From the NCBI GenBank assembly GCA_020845475.1, contig JADLFN010000043.1:1-64000 (forward strand): a DNA stretch of 64,000 nt, given 5' to 3'. The notes under the pieces were generated by a model, which was given only the letters and a program-made list of their open reading frames with translations, did no database searches and was not told the DNA's origin. Origin of the DNA: Planctomycetota bacterium (GTDB lineage: Bacteria > Planctomycetota > UBA8742 > UBA2392). This document shows, in pieces, positions 17,404 to 25,867 of the stretch; position 1 is the stretch's first letter; each line of letters opens with the position of its first letter. The position numbers were made by a program, and so were the translations under genes.

Positions 17404-18039
17404 GTGGCTACGCTCTACGAATTCCTCGCGCGATTGTTCAAGACCGGCGAAATCGTATTTGACCGCCGCCCCGCGCCCAACGCCGCCGAGCGCGCCCACG
17501 ACCTGCGCTTCCTCGAAGAAGAGTTCGCGCGCTACGCCCTGACCATCCCCGGATCTCGGCTGCGCTTTGACGCGCCCTCGGCGCTGGCCGCCGCTGAAAT
17601 GCTGCGCCAGGCCGCGTGGTTTCTTGTCAGTCGCGACGAACCCGACAGCGAAGTAGCGCGGCTGGTCGAGATGCGCGTCTCGCCCGAAAACGCCTCGCAG
17701 CACCTGAGCGCCGATCTGCTGCTGCGCTTTGCGCCGCAACTGCTCAAGCGCGCAAGGGCGATTGCGCCCGGCGACGTGCTGGCGCAGAAACTCGAATCCA
17801 ACCTGCGCCGCTGGCCGCTGAGCGGCGTGCTGGCCGAAATCTCCGAGCCGCCCGTAACGCCGCCCGACTTCGGCCACGAGGGTCTCGCGCTGCTGTATGC
17901 GGAACGCCTCGCCGAGCACGACAAACCCAACTGGGCACCCCACGGGGCCGCGCTGGAGCTGCTTGCGCGCGTGAAAGAAGAACGTGGCTGGGGCCGCCGG
18001 CCCCTGGCGTTTCCGGAGCCGCCGGCTCCGGCCGCATAG
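17404..18039 (+). CDS. Associated component of the MoxR-vWA-beta-propeller system
   Basis: A 211-residue protein from GTG 17404; an in-frame extension to 17320 is translated repeat and is rejected. It is soluble and mostly helical, opening with VATLYEFLARLFKTGEIVFD, with no signal peptide or catalytic motif that I recognise. Its stop is 69 bases from the MoxR start and it runs in the same direction as the four genes that follow. Its place at the head of a MoxR/vWA/propeller operon makes it a conserved accessory component by context. The specific family cannot be fixed by eye. Confidence 0.65.
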   Translation: MATLYEFLARLFKTGEIVFDRRPAPNAAERAHDLRFLEEEFARYALTIPGSRLRFDAPSALAAAEMLRQAAWFLVSRDEPDSEVARLVEMRVSPENASQHLSADLLLRFAPQLLKRARAIAPGDVLAQKLESNLRRWPLSGVLAEISEPPVTPPDFGHEGLALLYAERLAEHDKPNWAPHGAALELLARVKEERGWGRRPLAFPEPPAPAA

Positions 18040-18108
18040 CCAAACATCAGTCGCCATTATGTAGAATCCCCGCGCGAGGCAAATGAGCCTCGTGCCAGCA
18101 GGAGCCCC

Positions 18109-19227
18109 GTGAGCGAAATCGTCCAAAGATTGCAGCGAGAGGTCATCGAACCTCTCAAGGCCCGCTTCGTGGGCCGCGACGAGGTTGTCGATCTTATCGC
18201 GCTCGCGCTGGTTTCCGGCGAGCACCTGTTCCTGCTTGGCCCGCCGGGCACAGCGAAATCCGCCCTGATCCGCCAGTTCGCCGGCGCCGTCAAAGGCCGC
18301 TATTTCGAATACATGCTCACGCGCTTTAGCGAGCCCAACGAAATTTTCGGGCCCATCGACATCGGCAAGCTGCGCGAGGGCACCGTTTCCACGATCACGA
18401 CGGGCATGCTGCCCGAAGCCGAGTTCGCGTTCCTCGATGAAATCTTTAACGCGAACAGCGCGATCCTCAACAACATGCTCACCGTGCTCAACGAGCGCGT
18501 CTATCGCCGCGGCGCGGAAACGCATCGCTTGCCCTTGCTCTCGCTCTTTTCCGCCAGCAACCAGTTGCCCGACGACGACGCCCTGCGCGCGCTCTTCGAT
18601 CGCTTCCTGCTGCGCTGCCACGTCGAAAATTTGAAACGCGAGGCTATGCCGCAACTCCTGCTCGCGGGCTGGGCGCTGGAGAAGCCGCGCGAACTGGGCA
18701 GCGGCGTCACCTCCGAAGACCTGCGCAAGCTCGCGGCGCAGCTTTACGAAGTTGATCTTAAACCCGTCGCCGAAATCTATTCCGACACCGTGTTCAAGCT
18801 GCGTGATATCGGCATCGCGTTCAGCGATCGCCGCGCGGTCAAGGCGCAGAAACTCCTCGCCGCCAGCGCGCTTTTGTGCGGGCGCAAAGCGGCCATTCCC
18901 GCCGACCTCTGGGTCATGCGCTACCTCTGGGACCGCGAAGAGCAGATCGCGCCGCTCGCCAATTTAGTCAACGGCGTCCTCGAGCAGCACCAGAGCGAGC
19001 AGGCGCACTCGCTCGCGCGCGCGGCCGAACGCGTTGACGGCGAAGACCTGGCGAGGCAGCTCGACGCCGCGCAGGCCGAGACTGCGCAGAAGCTCAATCT
19101 CGGCGCGGCTGCGCGCCTGCGCGAGCGCGTCACGCAACTGGCCGATCGAGCCGCCTGGGTGCGCGATTCAAAAGCGCGCGAGCACCTGGTTGGGCGCGCG
19201 CGGAAGCTCTTGGAACAGTTGACGTGA
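18109..19227 (+). CDS. MoxR-family AAA+ ATPase, RavA-like
   Basis: A 372-residue protein. GTG 18109 is preceded by GGAG. AAA+ motifs are Walker A GPPGTAKS (44-51), Walker B FAFLDEIFNANS (D110, E111) and sensor 1 SASNQ (N151). The stretch LTRFSEPNEIFGPIDIGKL is typical of RavA-type MoxR proteins. MoxR ATPases act as chaperone-like remodellers together with a vWA partner. The likely partner is the vWA-propeller protein encoded 0.85 kb downstream. Residues 290-372 form a helical C-terminal region rich in charged residues. Confidence 0.93.
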   Translation: MSEIVQRLQREVIEPLKARFVGRDEVVDLIALALVSGEHLFLLGPPGTAKSALIRQFAGAVKGRYFEYMLTRFSEPNEIFGPIDIGKLREGTVSTITTGMLPEAEFAFLDEIFNANSAILNNMLTVLNERVYRRGAETHRLPLLSLFSASNQLPDDDALRALFDRFLLRCHVENLKREAMPQLLLAGWALEKPRELGSGVTSEDLRKLAAQLYEVDLKPVAEIYSDTVFKLRDIGIAFSDRRAVKAQKLLAASALLCGRKAAIPADLWVMRYLWDREEQIAPLANLVNGVLEQHQSEQAHSLARAAERVDGEDLARQLDAAQAETAQKLNLGAAARLRERVTQLADRAAWVRDSKAREHLVGRARKLLEQLT

Positions 19228-19230
19228 GCC

Positions 19231-19965
19231 ATGCCCACACTCGAAGACGCATCCTTCGCCATCATTCCCGCGCACGCGCTGGCGCTGCTGGCGCCTTTGC
19301 GCGATGTGGCGGGCGTGACCGTCGCTCTTGACGCGTCAAGGGCGCGGGTGGCGTTTCCGCGCGGCCAGCGCGCGGTGCTCGAACGCCTGCTCTGCGCGCC
19401 GGGCGTTGAACTCTATGAGCGGCGCGAAAATGGCTGGCATCGCGCGGGCTCAAGCCTTCCCGCCTTCGATCTCGACACGCGCGGCTCCTTTATGCCGCTG
19501 GCGCGCGCGCTGACGCCAAGCCGCGTCGAGGCCGAGATCGCGCCGCAACTCCGCGTCGCGCCCCTGGCGCTGACACTTGCGCGCTCCGAGAAGCCGCGCG
19601 AGTGCACTGCGGCGCTCTATGACCTGCGCGCGCTTTGCGCCTGGGCCGACATGGCCAGTTCGCGCGTGATTGAATCGTTCCGCGCGGCCCTCCAAGGCGA
19701 GCGCGTGTTGTTGCTGGGGGCCAACCCGCCGTGGCTTGACGGCGCGCAGCGTTACTGGGGCGAGCGCGTGCTCTGCCCGCTCGGCCTCGAACTCACGCCG
19801 CCAGCACCGGAAAGCGCCATCTGCGAAGCGTTAGGACTTCGCGAAGGCGAGATCGTGATCGTGGGCGAAATCGGCGGGGAAGTTGTGCCGGCAAGCGCGT
19901 TTGCTTTGTTCACCCGAGCAGGGTTGAGAGTGGCGGAACAGGAACTGGAGCCCCGTCCGTCCTAA
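19231..19965 (+). CDS. bpX-type component of the MoxR-vWA-beta-propeller system
   Basis: A 244-residue soluble protein starting three bases after the MoxR stop, so it is translationally coupled. It has no catalytic motif. The first 80 residues alternate strands and helices (LLAPLRDVAGVTVALDASRA). The second half includes CAWADMASSRVIESFRAALQ and a strand-rich end (EIVIVGEIGGEVVPASAFAL). Published MoxR-vWA-propeller operons carry small domains called bpX at this position; assignment to one of them rests on context rather than a motif. Confidence 0.65.
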   Translation: MPTLEDASFAIIPAHALALLAPLRDVAGVTVALDASRARVAFPRGQRAVLERLLCAPGVELYERRENGWHRAGSSLPAFDLDTRGSFMPLARALTPSRVEAEIAPQLRVAPLALTLARSEKPRECTAALYDLRALCAWADMASSRVIESFRAALQGERVLLLGANPPWLDGAQRYWGERVLCPLGLELTPPAPESAICEALGLREGEIVIVGEIGGEVVPASAFALFTRAGLRVAEQELEPRPS

Positions 19966-19967
19966 GA

Positions 19968-20042
19968 CCAGGTATCGGGTATCAGGTTCCAGATGTCAGG
20001 AACTACAAGACGCCACCGCCGTTGCCTTTCCTGATACCCATC
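19968..20042. repeat. GGTATCGGGTATC inverted repeat
   Basis: The left arm AGGTATCGGGTATCAGGTTCC is answered by CCTGATACCCATCGG about 40 bases on. The same word family forms a second inverted repeat at 30684-30763. Confidence 0.6.
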
Positions 20043-20076
20043 GGAAAAATACACCCGCCTATCAACTCGCGTCCGA

Positions 20077-23019
20077 ATGAACGCCCTCGACTATCTCCGC
20101 ATCTACTCGCCTTACGCCGATGAGATCGGCGGCGTGCACTGGTCGCCTGATGGCGATGCCGTGCTGGGCGGCGATGGCGCCACGCTGGCGCTGGCGGGCG
20201 AAGTGGCGCTCTTTCTTGAGGGATTTAGCGCGCAGGCTGAGCACATCCACTTTGCGCACGTGCTGCATGCGTTTCGGATTTTGCGCTGGGGGCCCGTAGG
20301 CGCCCACGATGAATTGCGCATTGCCTGCGCCGCCTTCAAAGAAGCGCGCGGCCAGGCCCGCAACGCGGGCGTGCTCTTTGCCCACGCCACGGGCGGCATG
20401 CCGCGCCTTCCCGGCGGCGTGGATGCGCCCGATGTCTGCCACCGCCTTCGCGGCGTGCACACGGTGCCGCAAGCGCCCAGCATTCGCGGCCTGGAACTTT
20501 TGCCGACTGTTGCCGCCGATGAGTTCGAGCGCGTGCTGGCGGAATCGTTGCAGAAGTATTCGTTTGACGAACTCAAACACTGGTTTCGCCACGGGCGCGG
20601 GCCCATTCGCGAAGCCGCGCAGGCGATTGTGCGTGAAACGAGAATCGAAGAGCCGCGCTCGCTCGCGGGCATCCTTGAGACGCTTTTGAAGCGCGGGCGG
20701 CTCAGCGGCGCAGAGCCCTTCCTCGAACAGATGATCAGCGCGCTGACGCTGCCGCCGCGCAAAATGCAGGCCGACGCGCTGCCCGTGGGCGGCTACTCCG
20801 GCATCGCCACGCGCGGCCACCCGGACCAGATTCTGCCGAGCGAATTCGCGATTGACGAGCTCGAGTTTCTCAGGCGCTTCGCCGAAAACGAGTTGCTCTA
20901 TTACAGGCGCGAGCAGCCGCGAAATCAGCTCCGGGAGGACATGGTCGTACTGATCGACCAGGGCGTGCGCACCTGGGGCGACGTGCGTTTGCTTCTTTCA
21001 GCGGCGGCGCTGGCGTTTGGCGAGAAAGCCGCGCGCAAGGGCATTGAATTTGCGCTGGCGGGAACGAGCAACAACGGCGTTCTGGTGAACCCGGTAGCGG
21101 TGGGCGTTGAAACGGTCGCGGAGCTGGTGGAAGCCAGCGACCTGTCGGAGAATCCGGCGGATGCGCTGGAGCGGCTGCTGGAAAGCGGCTCTCAGAGCCG
21201 GCCCGGTCACGGGCCGGCTTCCGCGGCCGAAGGTGTGGAAACCGCATTATCTGCGCAGGACGAAAGCAGAAGCCGTCCGTTGACACGGACGGCTCTGAAT
21301 GACGCAGAAAGGGCGCGCGACATTGTCATCCTCACGCACCCGCGCTCGCTCAAGGGCGACGTCGAGCTGGCCTCGCGCCGAGCAGGGCCGGACACGCGCG
21401 TGTTCGCCGTCACCGTCGATGGCGAGGGCAACGTCGAACTCAGCGAGCTGCGCCACGGCGCGCCCGTCAAACTGAGCGCCTTCAAAGTCGATCTCGCCAA
21501 AGGCGCGGCTTCGCGCGCCCACTTGCAAACGCCCCTCGAAGGCGACTACGTTCCGTGGACAGGCAGCATCGAGCCGCTGGGCTTCCCATTCCGGTTCGCC
21601 GCACCCCACGGCCCCGAGCAAAACGAATACGGGTTCTCGCTCGCGTTCGACGCCGACGGCGAATGGCTCTTCACAGCCTCACGCGGCGGTCTAATCCACG
21701 CCTACAAACTCGACGGCACGCAAGTGGAAATCCTCCCACGCGGCTGCTGGCGCCACACGCCGCTGGAGCGGATTGAATCGCTGGTCGGCGTCGCGGGTGG
21801 GGTTTGTGCGTTTGGAACAATCGGCGAGAAACTCGTCGCGTTGGAGTTCGACCTTCATAAGCACAAGTGCACGACCCACATCTTCCTGGAGAAGGCAAGC
21901 CTCACCGATCCAAGAATCTACGCATACGACAAATCGGTCCACGCTGTTACGGCGGTCTCGGAGAAGGGGCCAAGCGTCGCACTAGATCTGAGCACTGGCC
22001 GATTACTTCATGAATCGTTCGATGACAGCCCACTTGAGCGCGCGCGCCATGACGCGATTTCGCGATCACACCAGCCGCCACGTGTCGGAGTTGTCGAGAC
22101 CGACTCGAATTCTGCAGTGTTTAATCCGCGTGGCATCAATCAGTCGAACGTTCAAGGTGAGGCAGAACCTCCTGTTGCACCTTACGACATCATGTACTCA
22201 CGCAGTCGCGGTCAGGTCAGCTTGGACTGCACTCAGCAGGGACAGCAGAAGCCGTTGTTGGATGGTAGTCCGTTCCTCCAAGGCGCATCGATTCTCGAAG
22301 CACAGACTGTGAATGGGTTGTGGGCGTTGAAAGTGCTCAGCAAGAGTGTGACGAAGCTGCATATTCTTCGGGGTAGCGAAGCCGTTCATCTACATGAACT
22401 CGATGTACCGGCCGACCGCGGCAACTTCTTGTTGCACGACTCTTGCAAGGCGGCCTTAAATGTAGGCGAAGGTCTGAAGGTCGTTGAACTGGGGGCCGCC
22501 GGGCGTGCCCTGCCGCTCCCCAAGCTCGCCAAGTGCCACAACGAACTCTTCTTCGAGGTGGGTGATTACGCGCTTTCTGTTTATGGCGGCAAGTTCACGC
22601 ATACTCTTCGCTGGGATCACGGCAAGCTGGAGGCTACTCACAAAATCGGCCGCGTGGCTTTCACACATGCCGGGCGCAAGTCCGGCGCGGCTTCGGCCGA
22701 TGGCCACGGCATCGTGGTTCATGCCGAGCATGGCCGGCCGCCGATGCTCAATCTCGATGCCGCGCGTTTTGCCAAGTTTGCTTTTGCGCCCTGTGGGCTT
22801 TGTTTCGTGAGCGACGTTTACGGGCAACTGTTCGTGCTCACGCCCGACGGCGCGTGTGTAGCCGCGTTGTTTGTGTATCGCGCCACCGTGGCGGCCTGGC
22901 TGCCCGATGGCACGCGCTACGGCCCTTCTTCTTTGACCGGCGGTTCCACCACACCCGACGCACTGGGAAGAATCGGCCGCGCGTTGCAGGCAGCAGTGAA
23001 AGGAGGTGCTGGGTTTTAG
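20077..23019 (+). CDS. vWA and beta-propeller protein of the MoxR ternary system
   Basis: A 980-residue protein from ATG 20077. Residues 1-230 form an N-terminal module (YLRIYSPYADEIGGVHWS) found at the head of such proteins. Residues 285-480 are a divergent vWA domain with MIDAS-like DQGVRTWGDVR (D294 to R304). Residues 485-980 are strand-rich repeats consistent with a beta-propeller (for example FSLAFDADGEWLFTASRGG). The vWA domain is split by a linker (371-412) encoded by two REP-like palindromes. In the known system the vWA part docks on MoxR and the propeller binds clients. The last residues and the stop lie in the repeat at 23009. Confidence 0.85.
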   Translation: MNALDYLRIYSPYADEIGGVHWSPDGDAVLGGDGATLALAGEVALFLEGFSAQAEHIHFAHVLHAFRILRWGPVGAHDELRIACAAFKEARGQARNAGVLFAHATGGMPRLPGGVDAPDVCHRLRGVHTVPQAPSIRGLELLPTVAADEFERVLAESLQKYSFDELKHWFRHGRGPIREAAQAIVRETRIEEPRSLAGILETLLKRGRLSGAEPFLEQMISALTLPPRKMQADALPVGGYSGIATRGHPDQILPSEFAIDELEFLRRFAENELLYYRREQPRNQLREDMVVLIDQGVRTWGDVRLLLSAAALAFGEKAARKGIEFALAGTSNNGVLVNPVAVGVETVAELVEASDLSENPADALERLLESGSQSRPGHGPASAAEGVETALSAQDESRSRPLTRTALNDAERARDIVILTHPRSLKGDVELASRRAGPDTRVFAVTVDGEGNVELSELRHGAPVKLSAFKVDLAKGAASRAHLQTPLEGDYVPWTGSIEPLGFPFRFAAPHGPEQNEYGFSLAFDADGEWLFTASRGGLIHAYKLDGTQVEILPRGCWRHTPLERIESLVGVAGGVCAFGTIGEKLVALEFDLHKHKCTTHIFLEKASLTDPRIYAYDKSVHAVTAVSEKGPSVALDLSTGRLLHESFDDSPLERARHDAISRSHQPPRVGVVETDSNSAVFNPRGINQSNVQGEAEPPVAPYDIMYSRSRGQVSLDCTQQGQQKPLLDGSPFLQGASILEAQTVNGLWALKVLSKSVTKLHILRGSEAVHLHELDVPADRGNFLLHDSCKAALNVGEGLKVVELGAAGRALPLPKLAKCHNELFFEVGDYALSVYGGKFTHTLRWDHGKLEATHKIGRVAFTHAGRKSGAASADGHGIVVHAEHGRPPMLNLDAARFAKFAFAPCGLCFVSDVYGQLFVLTPDGACVAALFVYRATVAAWLPDGTRYGPSSLTGGSTTPDALGRIGRALQAAVKGGAGF
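21196..21294. repeat. Pair of REP-like palindromes inside coding sequence
   Basis: There are two perfect 10-bp hairpins with four-base loops: AGCCGGCCCG/CGGGCCGGCT at 21196-21219 (loop GTCA) and AGCCGTCCGT/ACGGACGGCT at 21271-21294 (loop TGAC). Outer flanks TCAGAGCC and GGCTCTGA show that the two copies face each other. They are translated in frame as a linker in the vWA domain. Confidence 0.75.
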
Positions 23020-23121
23020 GTTTTAGGTTCTAGGTATAGGGTTCTACGCGCGCTTTGCAGGAGCTTTGCGAAGCAAGTCGTTTGCAGTTCCCAACACCCA
23101 GAACCCAAAACCCAACACCCC
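23009..23121. repeat. GGGTTTTAGGTT inverted repeat
   Basis: The left arm GGGTTTTAGGTTTTAGG (from 23011) continues to a GGTATAGGG. It is complementary to the right arm CCCAACACCCAGAACCC and AAAACCCAACACCCC (to 23121). The left arm supplies the stop codon of the upstream gene. The right arm ends nine bases before the next start. Confidence 0.65.
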
Positions 23122-23129
23122 GCTTCACC

Positions 23130-25865
23130 ATGAACGCCCCCTTCACGCTTACTCGCACGGAAACCTTGGCGCCCACTTCGGCGCTTTGGTTGCCGCTTGC
23201 TTCGCCGCGTGAAGTGGTTGATTGCCTCATCGCGCTGGGACATGAGCCCTGGCCGCGCGCCTTTGCGCTGGCGCGCGGCTTCCTGATCGTTCTTGATGCG
23301 CCGGATTCGCGCGCGCAAGCGCCGGGGGCGATCCGGCTTCGCGCGCTGGCCGATCATCTGTTCGCGCCGCTCGATGCCGCACTGGGCGTGGCATTGCTCG
23401 ATGACGAACGCCGCGCGCTGACGCAGCGCGCGGGGTTGCTCCTGCTCTCCGGCGAAGCGCTGGAATTCGACCACGCCTCGCCCGTGCCGCTGCGCGCGCT
23501 CCTGGCCATGCCCTTGACACGTCAAGACTGGCGGCCGCTGCCTGCGCTTCCTCCGCGCGCCGAGCGCATCGAGAGCATCACGCTCAATTTCCCCGATTTG
23601 CCCGATGACATGCTCAGTCAAGGCGGCGCCGGCATTGGCGAACAGCCACCGCGCCCTGACGACGCCAGCCTCGGCGACAAGCTCAAGGGCCAGGCCAACG
23701 TCGCGGCCGGCAAGGCGCTGGCCGGCCTGGGCAAGCTCTTCGGCCTTGGCGGCCTGACGCGCAAGGGCGCCGACATGATCGGCAAGGGCCTGAACTCCGC
23801 GCCGCGACTGGCCGAGAAGTTCTTTGGCTCGCAGGAAGCCGCGCTGCGCGATCTGTTGCGCAAGTTCCAGAACGGGCAGATTGACGATGCGCTGCGGCGC
23901 GCGATTCCGTTCAACCAGCAGGGCTCGCGCGGCGGCGTGAACACCGACAGCGGCAACCTGCCCTTCAACAACATTCTGTATTCGCTGGGCAACATCCTTG
24001 GCAGCAGCGAGCGCGGCCCGGCGGGCGTCTGGTTCGCACAGGAAGATGTCACCGCAGCGCTGATGAAGGAGTACCGCAAGGCCGCAAGCGAAGCCGCGAA
24101 AAAGGGCGACCACCGCCGCGCGGCTTTCATCTATGGCAAACTTCTGGGCGATTATCGCGAGGCAGCAAGCGCGCTCATGGCGGGCGGGCTGTATCACGAT
24201 GCCGCGCAGCTTTATTTGCTCAAGCTCAATGACCCGCTCGCCGCCGCGCGCGCCTTCGAGAGCGCGGGCGAAATCGACAAGGCCGTCACGCTCTATCGCG
24301 AGCGCCACGAGCACGTGCTGGCAGGCGAGTTGCTCATGCGCGCGGGCGAGGAAGACGCGGCCGTGGGCGAATTCAAACAGGCCGCGGAATTCATGGTCGC
24401 GCGCGGCGATTTTCATGCGGCGGGCCGCCTCATGCTCGACAAAGCGCGGCACCGCGAACTTGCGCGAGAATTCTTCGAGCGCGGCTGGCGCGAGAAAGCC
24501 GGCGCCAACGCGCCCGTGTGCGGGCAGGCGCTGCTCGAACTTTTCGCCGAAGAAGAAGACCCAGCGCGGCTTGTGGCGCATGTGGAGGAAGCCGCGCGGT
24601 TTTACGGGCCCGACGGCCACCATGCGCAGGCGGGGAGATTTTTCAACCGACTGGCGGAACTGAGCGAGCGCAAGAATTTGACAAACGTGCGCGAGGTCCT
24701 GCGCGACAAGGCGCTGGTCATGCTCGCGGCCAAATTGCGCCAGCGCGCGGGCTACGTGAGCGGCAACGCGGTAGCGGAAACTTTCGGCGCGGGCCTGTGG
24801 GCGCCGGCGCTGGTGAACGACGCGCGCATGGCGGTGCGCCGCGAGGGCGAGAAATTACGCGAGTTGCCGGCTAGGGCGACACATGTGTCGCCCCTACGAT
24901 TGGGCAATGGCCGCGTCACGGCGCTGTGCTTCGCGCAGCACACGGACGAAGTGTTCGCGGGGTTTAAATCAGGTGAAGTCGTCACCCTGCGCCCGACAGA
25001 CGGCGCCGTGCTCACACTGGCGCGCGGCGAGCGGCCCGTGATCAGCTTGGCGGCAACGCAGGATGGAGATGCTTTGTTTGTTTTGAGCCACGGACCCTAT
25101 GAAGTCCAGATCGGCGACGGCCTCACTGAGATTGCGGCGCTGATCCGCACCGGTTCGCGCTTTGAGTCGGAGTCGATATCAAAGCCTGTCGGCGACGACC
25201 TGTTGTTCGCCACCGCGCGCGTTGGCAGCGATACTTGGAGTGTGAGTTCGGCCGACGGCGAACTCTACGTGCGTAGAGGAATTCCACCGTCCGTGGAGTT
25301 CGTCAACAAGCACGGGCCCGGTTACACCGACCTCGCCGCCGCAGTCGTCGAGCCCACGTTCCGGCGGCTCGACGCCACGCTTGCCCTGCTCACGCTCAAC
25401 TTCGGCGACGACAGCGTTCGCTACTATCCCTCGATCACGCGCGAGGAGCATGATTCCGCCGTGCTGGGCTGGCATCTTGCGCTGCCCTTTGAATCGCTCG
25501 TGCGCAACACGCCGCTTGCCCACCGGCGCACGCGCCACGATGAACTCGAACTCTGCGGCACCAACGCGCGCGGCTATGTGTTCTGGTCGCGGCTGACGCT
25601 GAGCGAATCGCGCATCGAGAGCGTGGAAACCAAGCTGTGCGGCTCCAAAGGTGAATACCGCTGCGCCGCGCTGACGCGTTCAGGCCACGTGGCGGCGGTG
25701 GCGGAAAGCCGCGTCGATCTGTTCGCCCGCCAGGGCAACGAGATGGCGCTCAAACAAAGCATCAAGGCCGACCTGCGCGGCGCATTGAGCGCGCATTACG
25801 CCAAGATCACGGAAGAGTTATTGATCGTGTGCGAAGACGGCCGCCTCATGCGCGTGCCGCACTAG
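23130..25865 (+). CDS. bpX / TPR-solenoid / beta-propeller protein of the MoxR ternary system
   Basis: A 911-residue protein from ATG 23130; the in-frame extension upstream is translated repeat. Residues 1-160 form an N-terminal domain rich in Leu and Ala (SPREVVDCLIALGHEPWPRA). Residues 190-260 are glycine-rich and helical (AGKALAGLGKLFGLGG). Residues 310-560 are a TPR-like solenoid (AAFIYGKLLGDYREAASALM). Residues 590-911 are strand-rich blades consistent with a second propeller. There is no signal peptide. It runs with the vWA-propeller gene and completes the ternary set. A 20-bp palindrome is read through near residue 585. Confidence 0.8.
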   Translation: MNAPFTLTRTETLAPTSALWLPLASPREVVDCLIALGHEPWPRAFALARGFLIVLDAPDSRAQAPGAIRLRALADHLFAPLDAALGVALLDDERRALTQRAGLLLLSGEALEFDHASPVPLRALLAMPLTRQDWRPLPALPPRAERIESITLNFPDLPDDMLSQGGAGIGEQPPRPDDASLGDKLKGQANVAAGKALAGLGKLFGLGGLTRKGADMIGKGLNSAPRLAEKFFGSQEAALRDLLRKFQNGQIDDALRRAIPFNQQGSRGGVNTDSGNLPFNNILYSLGNILGSSERGPAGVWFAQEDVTAALMKEYRKAASEAAKKGDHRRAAFIYGKLLGDYREAASALMAGGLYHDAAQLYLLKLNDPLAAARAFESAGEIDKAVTLYRERHEHVLAGELLMRAGEEDAAVGEFKQAAEFMVARGDFHAAGRLMLDKARHRELAREFFERGWREKAGANAPVCGQALLELFAEEEDPARLVAHVEEAARFYGPDGHHAQAGRFFNRLAELSERKNLTNVREVLRDKALVMLAAKLRQRAGYVSGNAVAETFGAGLWAPALVNDARMAVRREGEKLRELPARATHVSPLRLGNGRVTALCFAQHTDEVFAGFKSGEVVTLRPTDGAVLTLARGERPVISLAATQDGDALFVLSHGPYEVQIGDGLTEIAALIRTGSRFESESISKPVGDDLLFATARVGSDTWSVSSADGELYVRRGIPPSVEFVNKHGPGYTDLAAAVVEPTFRRLDATLALLTLNFGDDSVRYYPSITREEHDSAVLGWHLALPFESLVRNTPLAHRRTRHDELELCGTNARGYVFWSRLTLSESRIESVETKLCGSKGEYRCAALTRSGHVAAVAESRVDLFARQGNEMALKQSIKADLRGALSAHYAKITEELLIVCEDGRLMRVPH
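24874..24893. repeat. 20-bp perfect palindrome inside coding sequence
   Basis: GGGCGACACATGTGTCGCCC is a perfect palindrome with no loop, translated as ARATHVSPLR at the junction of the solenoid and the propeller. A close relative with core GGCGACATGTATGTCGCC occurs at 59623-59648 between genes. Confidence 0.75.
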
Positions 25866-25867
25866 AG

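Noticed and set aside
23055-23129. N-terminal extension of the second propeller protein.
   Set aside because: The extra codons are translated repeat sequence; ATG 23130 begins the conserved protein.
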